The notes under the pieces: model-generated | The model's database searches: none | Seen by the model: only the letters and a program-made list of their open reading frames with translations | Told to the model about the DNA's origin: nothing | Shown here: piece by piece, positions 10,176 through 20,165 of the stretch | Numbering within the stretch: position 1 is the stretch's first letter | Layout: every line of letters starts with the position of its first letter | Assembly (NCBI GenBank): GCA_963575745.1 | Contig: CAUYUJ010012136.1 | Coordinates: forward strand, 230,772-294,771 | Source: Prorocentrum cordatum | Lineage: Eukaryota > Sar > Dinophyceae > Prorocentrales > Prorocentraceae | DNA length: 64,000 bases | Direction: 5' to 3' | Program-made: the position numbers and the translations under genes

Positions 10176-10446
10176 GCTTCTTGGGCGGTCGCCTTGGGGA
10201 CGGGGGGCAGTCGCCTCGCCTCCGCATCGTGCTCCTCTCTGGAAGGTGGAGGCCGCGATCAACGAGTCGGCCTGAGCCGAGAACGCCTGGCCGAGGGCCA
10301 TGCCCGGCTGGTCGCGCGCGGCCCCTGTGCTCCTCTCATCGGGACGACCGAAGTGGGTACGGAAAGAACGAGTACGAGTACCGACAGCAAGTCCCGCCCC
10401 TCTTGAACCGAACTCGCTGTCTCAGCCACGCGCAGACCCTGAATCT

Positions 10447-10520
10447 ATAGACAAGGCCCGCGCCGTCCAAGAAGCTGGGGTGCTTCTAAGAAGCCTTCCC
10501 TCCTCCCCCCTAACCCGCCT
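10447..10520 (-). mobile_element. Family C element, half copy
   Basis: In reverse it carries GGCTTCTTAGAAGCACCCC and then the GGCGCGGGCCTTGTCTA block seen in family C at 40.5 and 26.4 kb. Only one half is present. Confidence 0.55.
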
Positions 10521-10550
10521 CCGCGCGAGGCCGAAGCTCGGGCCCCACGC

Positions 10551-10680
10551 TTTTCTCGAGAGGAGGCCGAGCAGGAGGCAAGAGGTATTGGGGGGGAGGT
10601 CGAGGACGAGGAGCGGGCGGGGCAGGCAGAGGTAAGGCACGCGTGGCAGCTGCGCAGCGGCCTCCGACAGCATTTCCTGC
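10551..10680 (+). pseudogene. Exon-like fragment, related to 18020-18165 (-)
   Basis: One frame reads EEAEQEARGIGG and then DEERAGQAEVRHAWQLRSG. A segment on the opposite strand at 18.02-18.16 kb reads EVAEQEPRGKGG and then DEERAGQAEARHVRPLR. The shared peptide has the same frame and spacing in both places. This suggests either a duplicated exon fragment or a repeat with incidental coding. No family is recognised, and neither copy has a clear start or complete gene. Confidence 0.3.
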
Positions 10681-10850
10681 TCATTTTGAACAGAATTCGT
10701 TGTCGGCGTCGCCGCGATCGTTGTCCATGTGAGACGCAAGCTCGCCTGCCCAGCAGCAGTCGTGGTCGTTATTGGACACCCTTTGTTGTTAGGCATCGTG
10801 CCCATTTTTTCTTACCCGTCTCGGGCGTCCAAATCTGAGGGGCGCCCACA
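10672..10850 (+). repeat. Dispersed repeat D, copy 1
   Basis: It shares the blocks ATTCGTTGT, GGCGTCGCCGCG and GGCATCGTGCCCAT, ending in CTCGGGCGTCCAA, with 25705-25865. More distantly it matches 13338-13485. No inverted ends were found. Confidence 0.5.
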
Positions 10851-10897
10851 TCCAGGCCTCCAAGATGGGATTCGAGTAGATGGGGTCGGGGTATCGC

Positions 10898-11010
10898 GCC
10901 GCATCGCCGATGCATCGGCGATGCGGCTCGATGCGGCTCGATGCGGAGCCGTCGCCGACGCATCGCCGACGTCGGCGATGCGTCGGCGATGCTTTGGCGA
11001 TGCGGCGCGC
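10898..11010. repeat. Perfect 30-bp palindrome and GATGCATC cluster
   Basis: Positions 10898-10927 form a perfect palindrome centred on CGATGCATCG. Direct and inverted copies of GGCGATGCG continue to about 11010. Similar GGCGATGCGTCGCC motifs occur at 12852-12900 and near 13030 and 17750. Confidence 0.75.
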
Positions 11011-11142
11011 TCCGCCGGGCCCGTCTACTCCAGTCTCACTGGGGAGGCGGCCTCTATCTCGGAGGACCGCCTCGGACGGGGGGTCCTCGACTCCAGGCGC
11101 CCATGTCTCGCCGGTCGACCCAGAGTCGTGGGCGAAGACAGC

Positions 11143-11221
11143 AGGCCACAGGCGAGCCCTGCCCCACCACCCCACGATTTCTAAGGGGGGTGGTGGGGCA
11201 AGTCTTGCATGTGGCCTCCTC
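11143..11221. mobile_element. Family T hairpin, copy 2
   Basis: GCCCCACCACCCC at 11161-11173 is exactly inverted at 11187-11199 around the family T loop CACGATTTCT. Outer GGCCACA and TGTGGCC blocks extend the stem. Confidence 0.6.
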
Positions 11222-11235
11222 GAAAACCATAACTA

Positions 11236-11345
11236 GTCGTGTCCGCGGCCTCGCAGGCCGGGCCCCTGGGCCTCGACCCCGCAGATGCAGGGCGCGTTTT
11301 TCGCGTGCCCCGCGCGGAACTCATCCGTGCGACCGCGTATCCTCT
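11236..11345 (+). repeat. Dispersed repeat U, copy 2
   Basis: It matches 3520-3655, sharing CCGCGGCCTCGC, CTCGACCCCGC and GCCCCGCGC blocks. No gene is recognised. Confidence 0.4.
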
Positions 11346-12550
11346 CAGGCTGGGCTTTGAGAGAACGCCCACGCAGACAAGCCGACTGAGGAAATCTGCA
11401 CGGTTCCCTCGACATCGGCATACGAGCTTGCCGGTGCAGTTCCCTGCTGGTTTCGCTAATCGACGTGCGTTTCGCAAGATGCTCTTGGTTGTTGCGTGAC
11501 GTCGATTAGTGGTTCTGCCCGGGTGCACCTCGGGATGCGGTGCCGCGCGCACCAGAGGAGTGACCCTTCGCTGGAGTTGGGTTTTGGTGCTGGCCCAAAT
11601 GGGGTCGGGTAATTTTTCTTGTGGAATGAGCTTGACCTCGCGTCGGCACCCGCATCGCGTGATTACGCTCGCATCTGAGCGCGCCAGGTTTGGGCCCACC
11701 CCGTGCAATCGACAGCAACGCATATGCGTCGCACCGTACAGCTTGCATTGGTTACCCGGGGGGTAGCCGGTCGACCAGACGGCGCGATGTCCGGCCCAGG
11801 ACCAGTCCCGAACCCTTGCGCACATCCCATAATGTCTGGCCTGAATATGTTTGGATATATTTGGATATGTTCTAGCATCTGTGAATATAATTGAACATGT
11901 TTTTCGAACCGATGGGGGTCTTTACTATTGCGAGGTGTACACACATATTCAAACACATCCCAGGCTCTCGGATGGGAACAGGTTTGGCCATGACGCCAGG
12001 CCTGGTTAATCGCCATGACGCAGCCCAGCAGTGCCACACCTCATCGCGGTGGCCCGCGGCAGCGTTTGCTTTCGCAGCGCCCTCGACGTGCCATTCGGGG
12101 CGATCGAATTCAATCGGCGGAATTCGCGGTTGCCCGCTGGCACAACAAATCTTTCGAGTGGCGCCCCGCCGATCGTTGATGCGGCGCGGCAACGCCGGCT
12201 TACGCGATTGCGTTGGGCCCTCGCGGGCGCCCCTGAAGCAGCGCACCACTTCAGCCGAGGAGTTCCCCAGCAGCTTTCGCAAAAGGGCGTATGGGGGCCT
12301 GTCGATCCTCGATCGGGGGCGCCCACAAGGGGGGACTGGTTCGGCGGGGGGGGAAACCGACACCCAGTCGCCCATCCCTCGGCGATCGCGCCAAAGGCGT
12401 GTCCAAGAGGGCCCCGAGAGGCCAGAATCATTGATTTCCCTAGGCCCACGGCTTTTGAAGGATCTTTGTGCTCTCGCCTTGTGGGTTTTCCGACGCTCCC
12501 CGACGTCCCAAGAGGTCCACAAGATCGCTCCAAGACGGCCCGAGTGGGGA
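11346..12550. other. No recognised gene; AT-rich island inside
   Basis: About 11800-11960 is unusually AT-rich, with repeats of TTGGATAT, resembling the interior of family A, but no ends were found. Long reading frames on the minus strand across 12-12.9 kb show no domain. Confidence 0.4.
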
Positions 12551-12551
12551 A

Positions 12552-12705
12552 CCCAAAAGGTACCGTTACCGCTTCTCCCCGGACCTTTCCCTGGGGTGCG
12601 TTCTGACCAGAATTTCGAAGCGAATCCAACGTTGGCGACGAGGACTTCCGAGGAGACCCGAAGAGGGGAAAACGGGCGAAGGTGTGTGTACCTTTTCCTC
12701 CTCTG
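12552..12705 (-). mobile_element. Family E element, copy 1 (reverse orientation)
   Basis: Its ends contain GGTACCGTTACCGCTTCTCC and the diverged inverse GTGTGTACCTTTTCC. The interior (GAATCCAACGTTGGCGACGA in this orientation) matches the reverse of copies at 23345-23510 and 30735-30905. It is a small non-coding inverted-repeat element. Confidence 0.6.
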
Positions 12706-12851
12706 ACCGAGAGGCCCCCGAGAGGGCCCCGGCACGCGGCCCAGGAGGGCTCCACGACGGCCCTTAGTAGGAGGGGCCCGGGGTGCTCGAGCGCCTGCCC
12801 AAACCCGCGGGGGCCCTCCACCGTGCCCAACTGGGGGCCCTGCGCCGGCCT

Positions 12852-12900
12852 GTCGGCGATGCGTCGCCAAATCCAGGTCGGCGATGCGTCGCCAAATCCA
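12852..12900 (+). repeat. Two 24-bp direct repeats with palindromic core
   Basis: Two identical 24-bp units at 12852-12875 and 12877-12900 contain the palindromic core GGCGATGCGTCGCC and then AAATCCA. Confidence 0.8.
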
Positions 12901-13199
12901 ACCAAAGGGGGGGGTATAGGCACAGGGGGGGGTGCATCGACCCCTAATCGCCCATAGATCGATAGGGGCGCGATGGCCCCAACCCGCCCAGGAAGGTGCG
13001 GACTTCCTGTCGGGGGCCTATCGCCGATCTATCGGCGAAGTGTCGCCGATTCCAGGTCGATGTCCCCCCCTATGCCTATCCCCCCCGATCGTTGCCCCTC
13101 ACATGCCAGTGCTCGGCACGAGCGACTTGGGTAAGAAAAGACGGGGTAGGATTCAGAGGAAGAACGAGTACCCACCGCCACCCTTGAACAGTTTTCTTT

Positions 13200-13328
13200 T
13201 CCGGGGGGGGCCTCGTGAGAGGTGTTCGTAGCCATCCTTGGATTCGCTTCGGAATCCTGGTCAGAGCGCACCCCGGGAGAGGTCCATGGAGTAGCGTTGT
13301 CGGTGCCTCTTGGTTTCCCCAACGATGC
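13200..13328 (+). mobile_element. Family E element, copy 2
   Basis: It shares TTGGATTCGCTTCGGAATCC, CTGGTCAGAGCGCACCCC and GGGAGAGGTC with the other copies. It ends in TCGGTGCCTCTTGG, which corresponds to their right terminus. Confidence 0.6.
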
Positions 13329-13337
13329 TCAGCAGCA

Positions 13338-13485
13338 GGTCCTGGTCATCTTGTACAGGACTGTCGGTGTCGCCGCGGGCGTGGTCCAGTTGAGACAGAA
13401 GGCCGCCTACCCGACAGCGGCCCCTGTCGGTTTTGAGCAGTATTTGTCGTTTGGCGCTGTACTCATTTCCGGCGTGCAAAACCGC
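13338..13485 (+). repeat. Dispersed repeat D, copy 3 (diverged)
   Basis: It contains TGTCGGTGTCGCCGCG, then GTTGAGACAGAAGG and GGCGTGCAAA, in the same order as the D copies at 10.7 and 25.7 kb. It lies directly after a family E element. Confidence 0.35.
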
Positions 13486-13489
13486 TCCC

Positions 13490-14040
13490 CCCGCCCCCCC
13501 TGAGTTGCGGTGAGAAGAGCGTTGGCTTCGAGTGCCGCGCCGCCTGCTCTGGCCCCCCGCGCTTCGCAGCGAGATGCTGTCCACTTCTGCGGCCCCCGAG
13601 CGGCAGCGCCCCGAGCCCTCCCGAGCTCCCCGCCCCGCGGAGCACGCTGCGACACGCTGCCCGCTCGCAGGGCGTGGCGCGTCGCTCTGGGGCCGCCGAC
13701 GCGACACGCGAGGCAGCATCTCCCCCGATCGCCGCCTCCCCCTCTTCGGCCCCCGCCCCTCCTCTCCGAGTGCTCGCCGCCTCCTCTCGGCTGCCCCGGA
13801 GCCAGCGGTCTGCGGCCCCCCGGGGGCGCCGCCCCGCAAGACTGGCCGCGTGCTCTGCTCCGCCGCGCCTCGGAGGCCCTCAAAGCACAGCTCTGCGCGT
13901 GGTCGGCGTCCGCATCGCCCGCGCCTGAGCGCGGGCCACTTCGTGCGCGCGCGAGCCTCTAGGCCTCCCAGATGGGGCCCGAGTAGTTGGGGTCAGAGGA
14001 TTGCGCCGCATCGCCGATATGCATAGTTGCACCTGTGTAT
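13490..14040. other. GC-rich stretch, no recognised gene
   Basis: Alternating Ala/Arg/Pro frames are open in several directions. None has a domain. Confidence 0.4.
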
Positions 14041-14047
14041 TATTTTA

Positions 14048-14051
14048 TATA

Positions 14052-14126
<75 letters not shown>

Positions 14127-14128
14127 TG
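14048..14128. repeat. (ATAC)n and (TA)n microsatellite
   Basis: ATAC tetranucleotides pass into about 40 bp of alternating TA. Confidence 0.95.
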
Positions 14129-14238
14129 TAGTGGCCTTCGGCCAGTGCCGCCGATCCGGGGTGCTCGGACTGATGTGATCATCCTTCGCCCTCGTCCCTC
14201 CTCTCTTTTCCCTTCCTTCCCCCTCTCAGTCCGCATTT

Positions 14239-15182
14239 ATCGAAGACGCCTACGGCGAATCACCGCCGCCCCCTGCCTTTTTGGAAGCGCCTATGTGGCC
14301 GAACGTTGAGGCCAGACCTGCCAAGCTATCGGACCACGTGTTCCCCGAATCGGTTTGGAAAGCCTTCGGGGAACACGTGGGCATCTTGAAGGTCATCTTG
14401 GCCGTCTTGGAGGCCTCTTGGGCAAGCTTTGGGCGATCTTTGGGGCTTTTTGGGCCGTCTCGGGCCAGCTTCGAGCCAACTTCGGCCATCTTGGTGGGTT
14501 CCTGGCACGTCTGAAGCCGTCGGAAGCCGTTTGGGGGGCCTCTATGGGCCGACTTGGGGCCCGCTTGGAATGCTCCAGGGCCGTCTTGGAGGCCATCTTG
14601 GGCGTCTGGGAGGCCATCTTGGGCGTGTTGGAGGCCTCTTGGGCCCTCTTGGGGCCCTCTAGGGGCCATCTTGGAGGCCACTTGGGCCATCATGGGGCTC
14701 TCTTGGGGGCCTCTTGGGCGATCTTGGGGGCTTCTTGGGCCGTCTCGAGCCGTCGGAGAGCCGAAAAGGCGCAAATGCCAGAATCCTTCAAAAACCAATG
14801 AAAAATCAATGATTTTGGCCTCTTCGGACTCTCCTGGAGGACCTCTTGGAGGCCTCTTGGGCCGTCTGGGAGGCCTCTGGGGGGCCTCTTGGGCCGTCTT
14901 GGGCCGTCTTGGACTCTCTTGGGCCGTTTTGGAGGCCGTCTTGGACCATCTCGGGCGGACTTGGAGGCCATCTTGGGCCATCTTCGCGATTTGTTGAGGA
15001 TGTCCCGAGCGAAACGGCCGTTTTTTGGAGGATTTGTTCCGGTCGTTGAGCACGTTTGGGGGCCTTCCGGGTGGCCGGCGGGTTCTGCCGGAGCCCACTG
15101 GGGAGTTCTTTTGGAAAAAGAACCAAAACCAAAACCTGAAACATCCAGCACGCCGTGCACCCCTGCAAGCAGGGGGCGGCGG
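14239..15182 (+). repeat. Cassette I, unit 1 (about 944 bp)
   Basis: The unit opens with a segment beginning ATCGAAGACGCCTACGGCGA. It continues with degenerate CTTGGGCCGT/CTTGGAGGCC repeats and closes with TTCTTTTGGAAAAAGAACC and GCAAGCAGGGGGCGGCGG. All these parts recur in the same order in the next unit. Minus-strand frames rich in Pro, Arg, Gln and Ala (QDGPRGPQ type) cross it, but the repeat itself explains them. Confidence 0.8.
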
Positions 15183-16209
15183 ATCGAAGACGCCTACGGC
15201 GAATCACCGCCGCCCCCTGCCTTTTTGGAAACGCCGATGTGGCCGAAAGTTGGACTAGAGCTTGGCCAAGCTATCGGACCATGAGTTCCCCGAGTCGGTT
15301 TGGAAAGCTTTCGGGGAACACATGGGAGAGAATGATTATGAACAGGAAGAGGAAGAGGAAGAAATAGAGTAGGAGGATGAGGGTTGTTAGGAGTCTCTTG
15401 GGGCACCCTTGGGGTCTGTTGGGGGCTTCTTGGGGGCCTCTTCGAGGCCTCTTGGAGGCATCTTGGGGGCCTCCTTGGGCCTCTTGGGGGCCTTTGGGGG
15501 CTTCCTGGGGGTCTCTTTGGCCGTCTTAGGGCATCTTCTTGGGGGCCTCTCTGGGCCGTCTTAGGGCCGTCTTGGAGGCCATGCCGTCTGTTGGGCCGTC
15601 TTGGGGCGTAGGGCCGTGGGATAGGGCCGTCTTGGAGGCCATGTTGGGCGTCTTGGAGGCCTCTTGGGCCGTCTTGGGGCGCTCTTGGGGCCGTCTTGGG
15701 GGGCCCTTGGGCCGTCATAGGGCCTTCTTGGAGGCCTCTTGGGCGATCTTGGGGGCCTCTTGGGCCGTCGGAAGGCCGAAAAGAAGAAAACGCAAAAAAC
15801 CTTCAAAAACCTAAGGAAAACCAATGATTTTGGCCTCTTCGGGCTCTCCTGGAGAACGTCTTGGAGGCCTCTTGGGCCATCTTGGAGGCATCTTGGGGCC
15901 ATCTTGGCCGTCTTGGAGGGCATCTTGGGCCGTCTTGGAGGCATCTTGGAGCCATCTTACCCGTCTTGGAGGCCATCTTGGCCGTCTGGGAGGCATCTTG
16001 GAGGCCATCTTGGGCCATCTTGGCCGTCTTGGAGGCCATCTTGGGCCAAGTTGGGGCAACAAAGGCATTGACAGACGGATTTTGGGAAAATTACGGGTGG
16101 CCGGCGGGACGGGCCGAAGCCCACTGGGGAGTTCTTTTAGAAAAAGAACCAAAACCAAAACCTGAAACGTCCAGCACGCCGTGCACCCCTGCAAGCAGGG
16201 GGCGGCGGA
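15183..16209 (+). repeat. Cassette I, unit 2 (about 1,027 bp)
   Basis: The first 52 bases match those of unit 1 almost exactly. The closing 110 bases also match. The middle repeat array differs in length and order, so the arrays have evolved separately since duplication. Confidence 0.8.
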
Positions 16210-16460
16210 TCCATTGGCCTTCGGCCTATCCCGCCACCGTGCGTGGGTGGTGGGTCAGAGGCCTCATGGACGCTGGTTGTGATCTCGTGATTGGCTGGGA
16301 CCTCTGGGGGCCTCTTGGGGGCCTCTTGGGGCTTCTTGGGGGCCTCTTGGGCCTCTTGGGGCCACTTGGGAGCCTCTTGGGGGGTGTCTTGGGGGTCTCT
16401 TGGGGCTTCTTGGGGGCCTCTTCTGGGCCCCTTGGGGCCTCTTAGAGGCCTCTTCGGAGC
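16210..16460 (+). repeat. Cassette I, degenerate third array
   Basis: After a different opening, GGCCTCTTGGGGGCCTCTTG-type repeats resume. No closing module follows. Confidence 0.6.
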
Positions 16461-16494
16461 TTCTTGGTTCGGGAGGGGTGGTACTCGAGTTCGG

Positions 16495-16535
16495 AACCCC
16501 CTCTGAGGCCACGATCCTTGTGAGGGGTGTCAAAA
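16495..16535 (+). repeat. Relic of the 90-bp minisatellite unit
   Basis: GAGGCCACGATCCTTGTGAG followed by GGGTGTC matches the end of the 90-bp units at 7.2-8.1 kb. Confidence 0.4.
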
Positions 16536-16725
16536 AACGCTCCCACCCCGCATCCGCCGGAAACTCGCCCCCCCCCCCCCGCCCCCCCTTCCCCGGCAGA
16601 GCCACCCCGGCAACCCCCCCAGAGGCTGAGGCTCAGCCTCGAGGCTGTAGCTGAGACTCCTTGAAACTCACATGCCAGATCGGCGGATATATGTATCTGA
16701 ATGTTTGCGTCGTTGTGTATATGCA

Positions 16726-16758
16726 TGTCTGTCTGTCTGTCTGTCTGTCGGTCTGTCG

Positions 16759-16800
<42 letters not shown>

Positions 16801-17455
16801 GTGTATGTGTGTATGTAGTTATGTCTGTACGTGTGTATTCATGTATGTAATCATGTATGTATGTATGTATGTTTGTAAGTAAGTATGTATGTACGTATGT
16901 ATGCATGTATGTGTGTATGTACGTAGTACGTATGTATGTATGTATGTATGTATGTATGTATGTATGTATGTATGTGTGTATGCATGTATGTGTGTATGTA
17001 TGTATGTATATATGTATGTATGTATGTATGTGTATGTGTATGTATGTTTGTATGTATGTATGTGTGTGTATGTACTGATGGCTGGATGTATGTATGCCTG
17101 CATGTATGTATGTGTACGTGTGTATGTATGTATGTATGCATGTATGTATGTATGTATGTATGTATACATATATGTGTATGTACGTGTGTATCTGCATGGA
17201 TGTCCGTATGGCTGTATGCATGTATGTATGTATGGACGGATGGATGGATGTATGTATGTATGTATATATGTATGTGTGTATGTATGCATGTATGTAATGT
17301 AATGTAGTGTAATGTAATGTAATGTAATGTGATGTGATGTGATGTAATGTAATGTAATGTAATGTAATGTAATGTAATGTAATGTAATGTAATGTAATGT
17401 AATGTATTGTAATGTAATGTAATGTAATGTAATGTAATGTAATGTAATGTATGTA
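16726..17455. repeat. (CTGT)n, (ATGT)n and (AATGT)n microsatellites
   Basis: (CTGT)n occupies 16726-16802. Imperfect (ATGT)n with GTGT and GCAT variants runs to about 17290. (AATGT)n runs from 17294 to 17452. The Met/Cys/Val and His/Tyr/Thr frames are artefacts. Confidence 0.95.
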
Positions 17456-17739
17456 TAGGGGGTGGCGAACTGTCATTCACAGTCCCTGGGCGCGTGGCTG
17501 AAGTGAGAGTCCGTGGTGCGGATTGCTGTTGCGTTGTTTGTTGTTGTTTGTTGTCGTGGTCGCAACCGCGACCCACCCGTGACCCACCCACACTGCTTTA
17601 GCGAAAAGATCGGCGCCTGCGGCGGGCTCGCTTCATTTATTAAAGTAGGGACCTGCGGCGGGCTTCTTCAGAGCCTCGCAGACTGCAGACGTCCCCGCCG
17701 CCCCCCACTCTCATCCACAACTGCGGGGTGCTGCGTATA

Positions 17740-17800
17740 ATATCGGCGATGCGGCTCGGTGATGTATCGCCGATACATCGCCGATGCATCGGAGATGCGG
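17740..17800. repeat. GCCGATACATCGCCGATG palindrome cluster
   Basis: Repeats of CGCCGATACATCGCCGATGC with inverse copies resemble the cluster at 10.9 kb. Confidence 0.6.
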
Positions 17801-18019
17801 CGCGCTCGTGTTCTACAAGGGGGACGCGCGCCCTGCAGGCCTCGGCCGGGCCAGTCCGTGCGTGCCCGCTCGCGTCTGGTGGCCGCGCCCTCGCCGCGGC
17901 GGGGAGGGCGCGGCGCGCCCCCCCCCCCCCTCGTTGTTTGACGGCGCCCGCACGCGCCCTCGGGCCTCGACCGACGCCGGATGGCGCGCGAGGGCGCTGT
18001 GACAAGCGAGGGGGGCGCA

Positions 18020-18165
18020 ATCCTCCGACCTCGCCTGCTCGGACCCCATCCGAGAGGCTCTGCGCAGCGGCCGCACGTGCCTTGCCTCCGCCTGCCCCGC
18101 CCGCTCCTCGTCCTTCGGCACCCCCCCCTTGCCTCTGGGCTCCTGCTCGGCCACCTCTCGGCGAA
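18020..18165 (-). pseudogene. Exon-like fragment, related to 10551-10680 (+)
   Basis: The minus strand reads EVAEQEPRGKGG and DEERAGQAEARHVRPLR. This is collinear with the peptide at 10.55 kb. No start, stop or domain supports a full gene. Confidence 0.3.
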
Positions 18166-18169
18166 GCCG

Positions 18170-18860
18170 ATATCCCTGAACACATCGGCCCGATCTGGGC
18201 GGAGCGTGTATGCTTTTTCTACCGGCTACTTCGAGGAAGCCGATATATGCTTAAACACATGCACACACATCTACATGTGTGTACATATACATCGATGTGT
18301 GTCAGAGCTGGAGTTTGCCTGATCTCGGGTCTGCCGCAGCTTTCTTGCCACTCCGTGCGCGGATTTTAACGGCCCCGCTTTCGTGGTTTTATTGACGCTC
18401 CCAGCGCGGATTTTGACGGCCCCGTTTTGGTGGGATGCTTGCAGCGGGAGTTCGCGGCAGATTTCAGACTGGAGCCCGCCATTTTTCTGACGGCCCCGTC
18501 GGGCAAATCCGAGTCCCCGAAACTCGAATCTTATGTCGCCCCGACCCTCGTGAATTCAGCATCGGCAGTGGTGTACCATCGAAATCCAGCTTAATCAAGC
18601 TTCTCCCCCTTTAAGTATGATCTTGCCGTCATCACGGGGCTCCATCTTGGGCTTAATCTGATTATGTCCAGCTAAACGGGTTCTCAATCAGGCTTAACAG
18701 CCCTCATTCGTTCTTACGGAGATCTCCTGGGAGTTGCCTCCGAACCAAAGCCGGCTTCGCCACAGGTGTCCACCCCTCGCGGCACAGGTCGCTCCGCATC
18801 TTGCTGCTCGTCGCCCCTGATCGATTATGCTGCCCCTTCCAGCCTCGGCTGACAGAAGGG
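18170..18860. other. No recognised gene
   Basis: A local repeat of GCGGATTTTGACGGCCCCG (about 18360-18430, with a further GACGGCCCCG near 18490) is the only pattern seen. Confidence 0.4.
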
Positions 18861-18865
18861 GGGGG

Positions 18866-19070
18866 GAAGGAGACAGAGGAGGAGGAGGAGGAGGAGGAGG
18901 AGGAGGAGGAGGAGGAGGAGGAGGAGGAGGAGGAGGAGGAAAAAGGAGGAGGAGGGGGAGGAGGAGGAGGAGGAGGAGGCGGAGGAGGAAGAGGAGATCG
19001 AGGAGAAGAAGAGGAGGAGGAGGAGGAAGAAGCGAGGAGGAGGAAGGAGCGAGGAGCAGGAGGAGCAGGA
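18866..19070. repeat. (GGA)n microsatellite
   Basis: GGA/GAG repeat adjoins the left edge of long repeat L. Copy 2 of L also has a GGA tract at this edge. Confidence 0.9.
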
Positions 19071-19995
19071 GGACCAGTGTAAACCCAAGAGTCATCAACG
19101 ATGTTGGAATCAACCCTCCATCCGAGCTCCCTCTTCACAGGCCCGTGCAACGGTTCAGTTCCCTTGAGGGAACTGCCTTTTTCGAAAACAACAGTTTGAA
19201 GACCTTGACGCATGCCAAAACATTGCTTTCGGGATTTCAACGCCACGGATGAACTTGACTGTTGCGCCTTTACGATCCTGAACCGTGCCAGAACGCCATT
19301 CCTGGGACTGTAAGACAGCGGATCAACCCAACTGTTGCGCCCGCATCACCCAGAATCCTTTCAAAATGCCATTTTTGGTACGCTGATGATGTGGATCTGT
19401 GAAAATCCTGCAGATTTTGTCAACGAATGTTCGCTGCGCTAGGGTGAAAACAACATTTTGAAAAGGAACCGCCCTCAATCCGTAAACCTCCGGCACGTGT
19501 TTAGAAATAGTGTACGCCGCGCTGAGGCGAGAGCCACATTTTGAAAAGGAGCCGACCTCAATCCGTGAATTTTTTGGACCGTTTACAATCGAATGTGCGC
19601 GGCGCTACGGAAAAAAAAAAACACCGTTTGAAAAGGAACCGCCCTCAGCCCGCGAAACTCTTCAATTGTTTAAGAAACTGTGCGCCGTGCTAAGGCGAGA
19701 GCCACAGTTTGAAACGGAACCTCCCTCAATCCGCGCAGCTCTGCAAGTTTTTGAAATCATGTGCGCCGCGCTGAGGCAATGACCACATTTTTGAAACCAG
19801 TCGCCCTCCATCTGTGGAGCTGCTTTCAACTTTTAAGCTTCAGAGTCATTCGTGAAGTCTCAGGCGAAACGCTTGGACCGCCCTAGAAAACGGGCCCTGG
19901 GGTGCGACAGGGAGAAGTTGTTGACAGGGAAGAAAAATGGAGGAGGAGAAGGAGGGGCGCCAGACCCGATGCAGGCCTAGGCGGTTTGCGCGTTT
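19071..19995 (+). repeat. Long dispersed repeat L, copy 1
   Basis: About 900 bp are collinear with 52776-53215 plus 54516-55010. The first 340 bp are single copy and include TCATCAACGAT, TTGGAATCAACCCTC, CCGTGCCAGAACGCC and TTGGTACGCTGA. Then come about four 80-85 bp units with GGCGAGAGCCACATTTTGAA and CCTCAATCCGTGAA. The repeat ends with CTCAGGCGAAACGC and GGGTGCGACAG. No protein is recognised. It may be a large non-autonomous element or a retroposed sequence. Confidence 0.7.
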
Positions 19996-20165
19996 TTAAT
20001 CGGCATCCTTCTGTGGAAGCCGAAAGAAACCGAACACGGATCAGAACCCCCCCAAAACACAACAACCAAACACCAACACATTTTTTCGAATCGAATCTGG
20101 CGGTCGACCACGGAATTCTATATGAAGTGTTTTATGTGTTGTTTTTGTTTTTTGATGTAAAGCCT

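Noticed and set aside
10219-10325. Minus-strand segment MALGQAFSAQADSLIAASTF
   Set aside because: It looks protein-like but is short, runs into GGA repeat and has no supporting feature.
9013-10406. Long Ser, Glu, Pro and Gly frames around 9-10.4 kb
   Set aside because: They depend on CTC and GGA repeat tracts.
13222-13245. CGTAGCCAT resembling part of the spliced leader
   Set aside because: It lies inside a family E element; other copies show different bases there, so it is chance.
14250-15944. Pro/Gln/Arg-rich minus-strand frames of up to 282 codons
   Set aside because: They follow the cassette I minisatellite; all frames are similarly repetitive and no fold is suggested.
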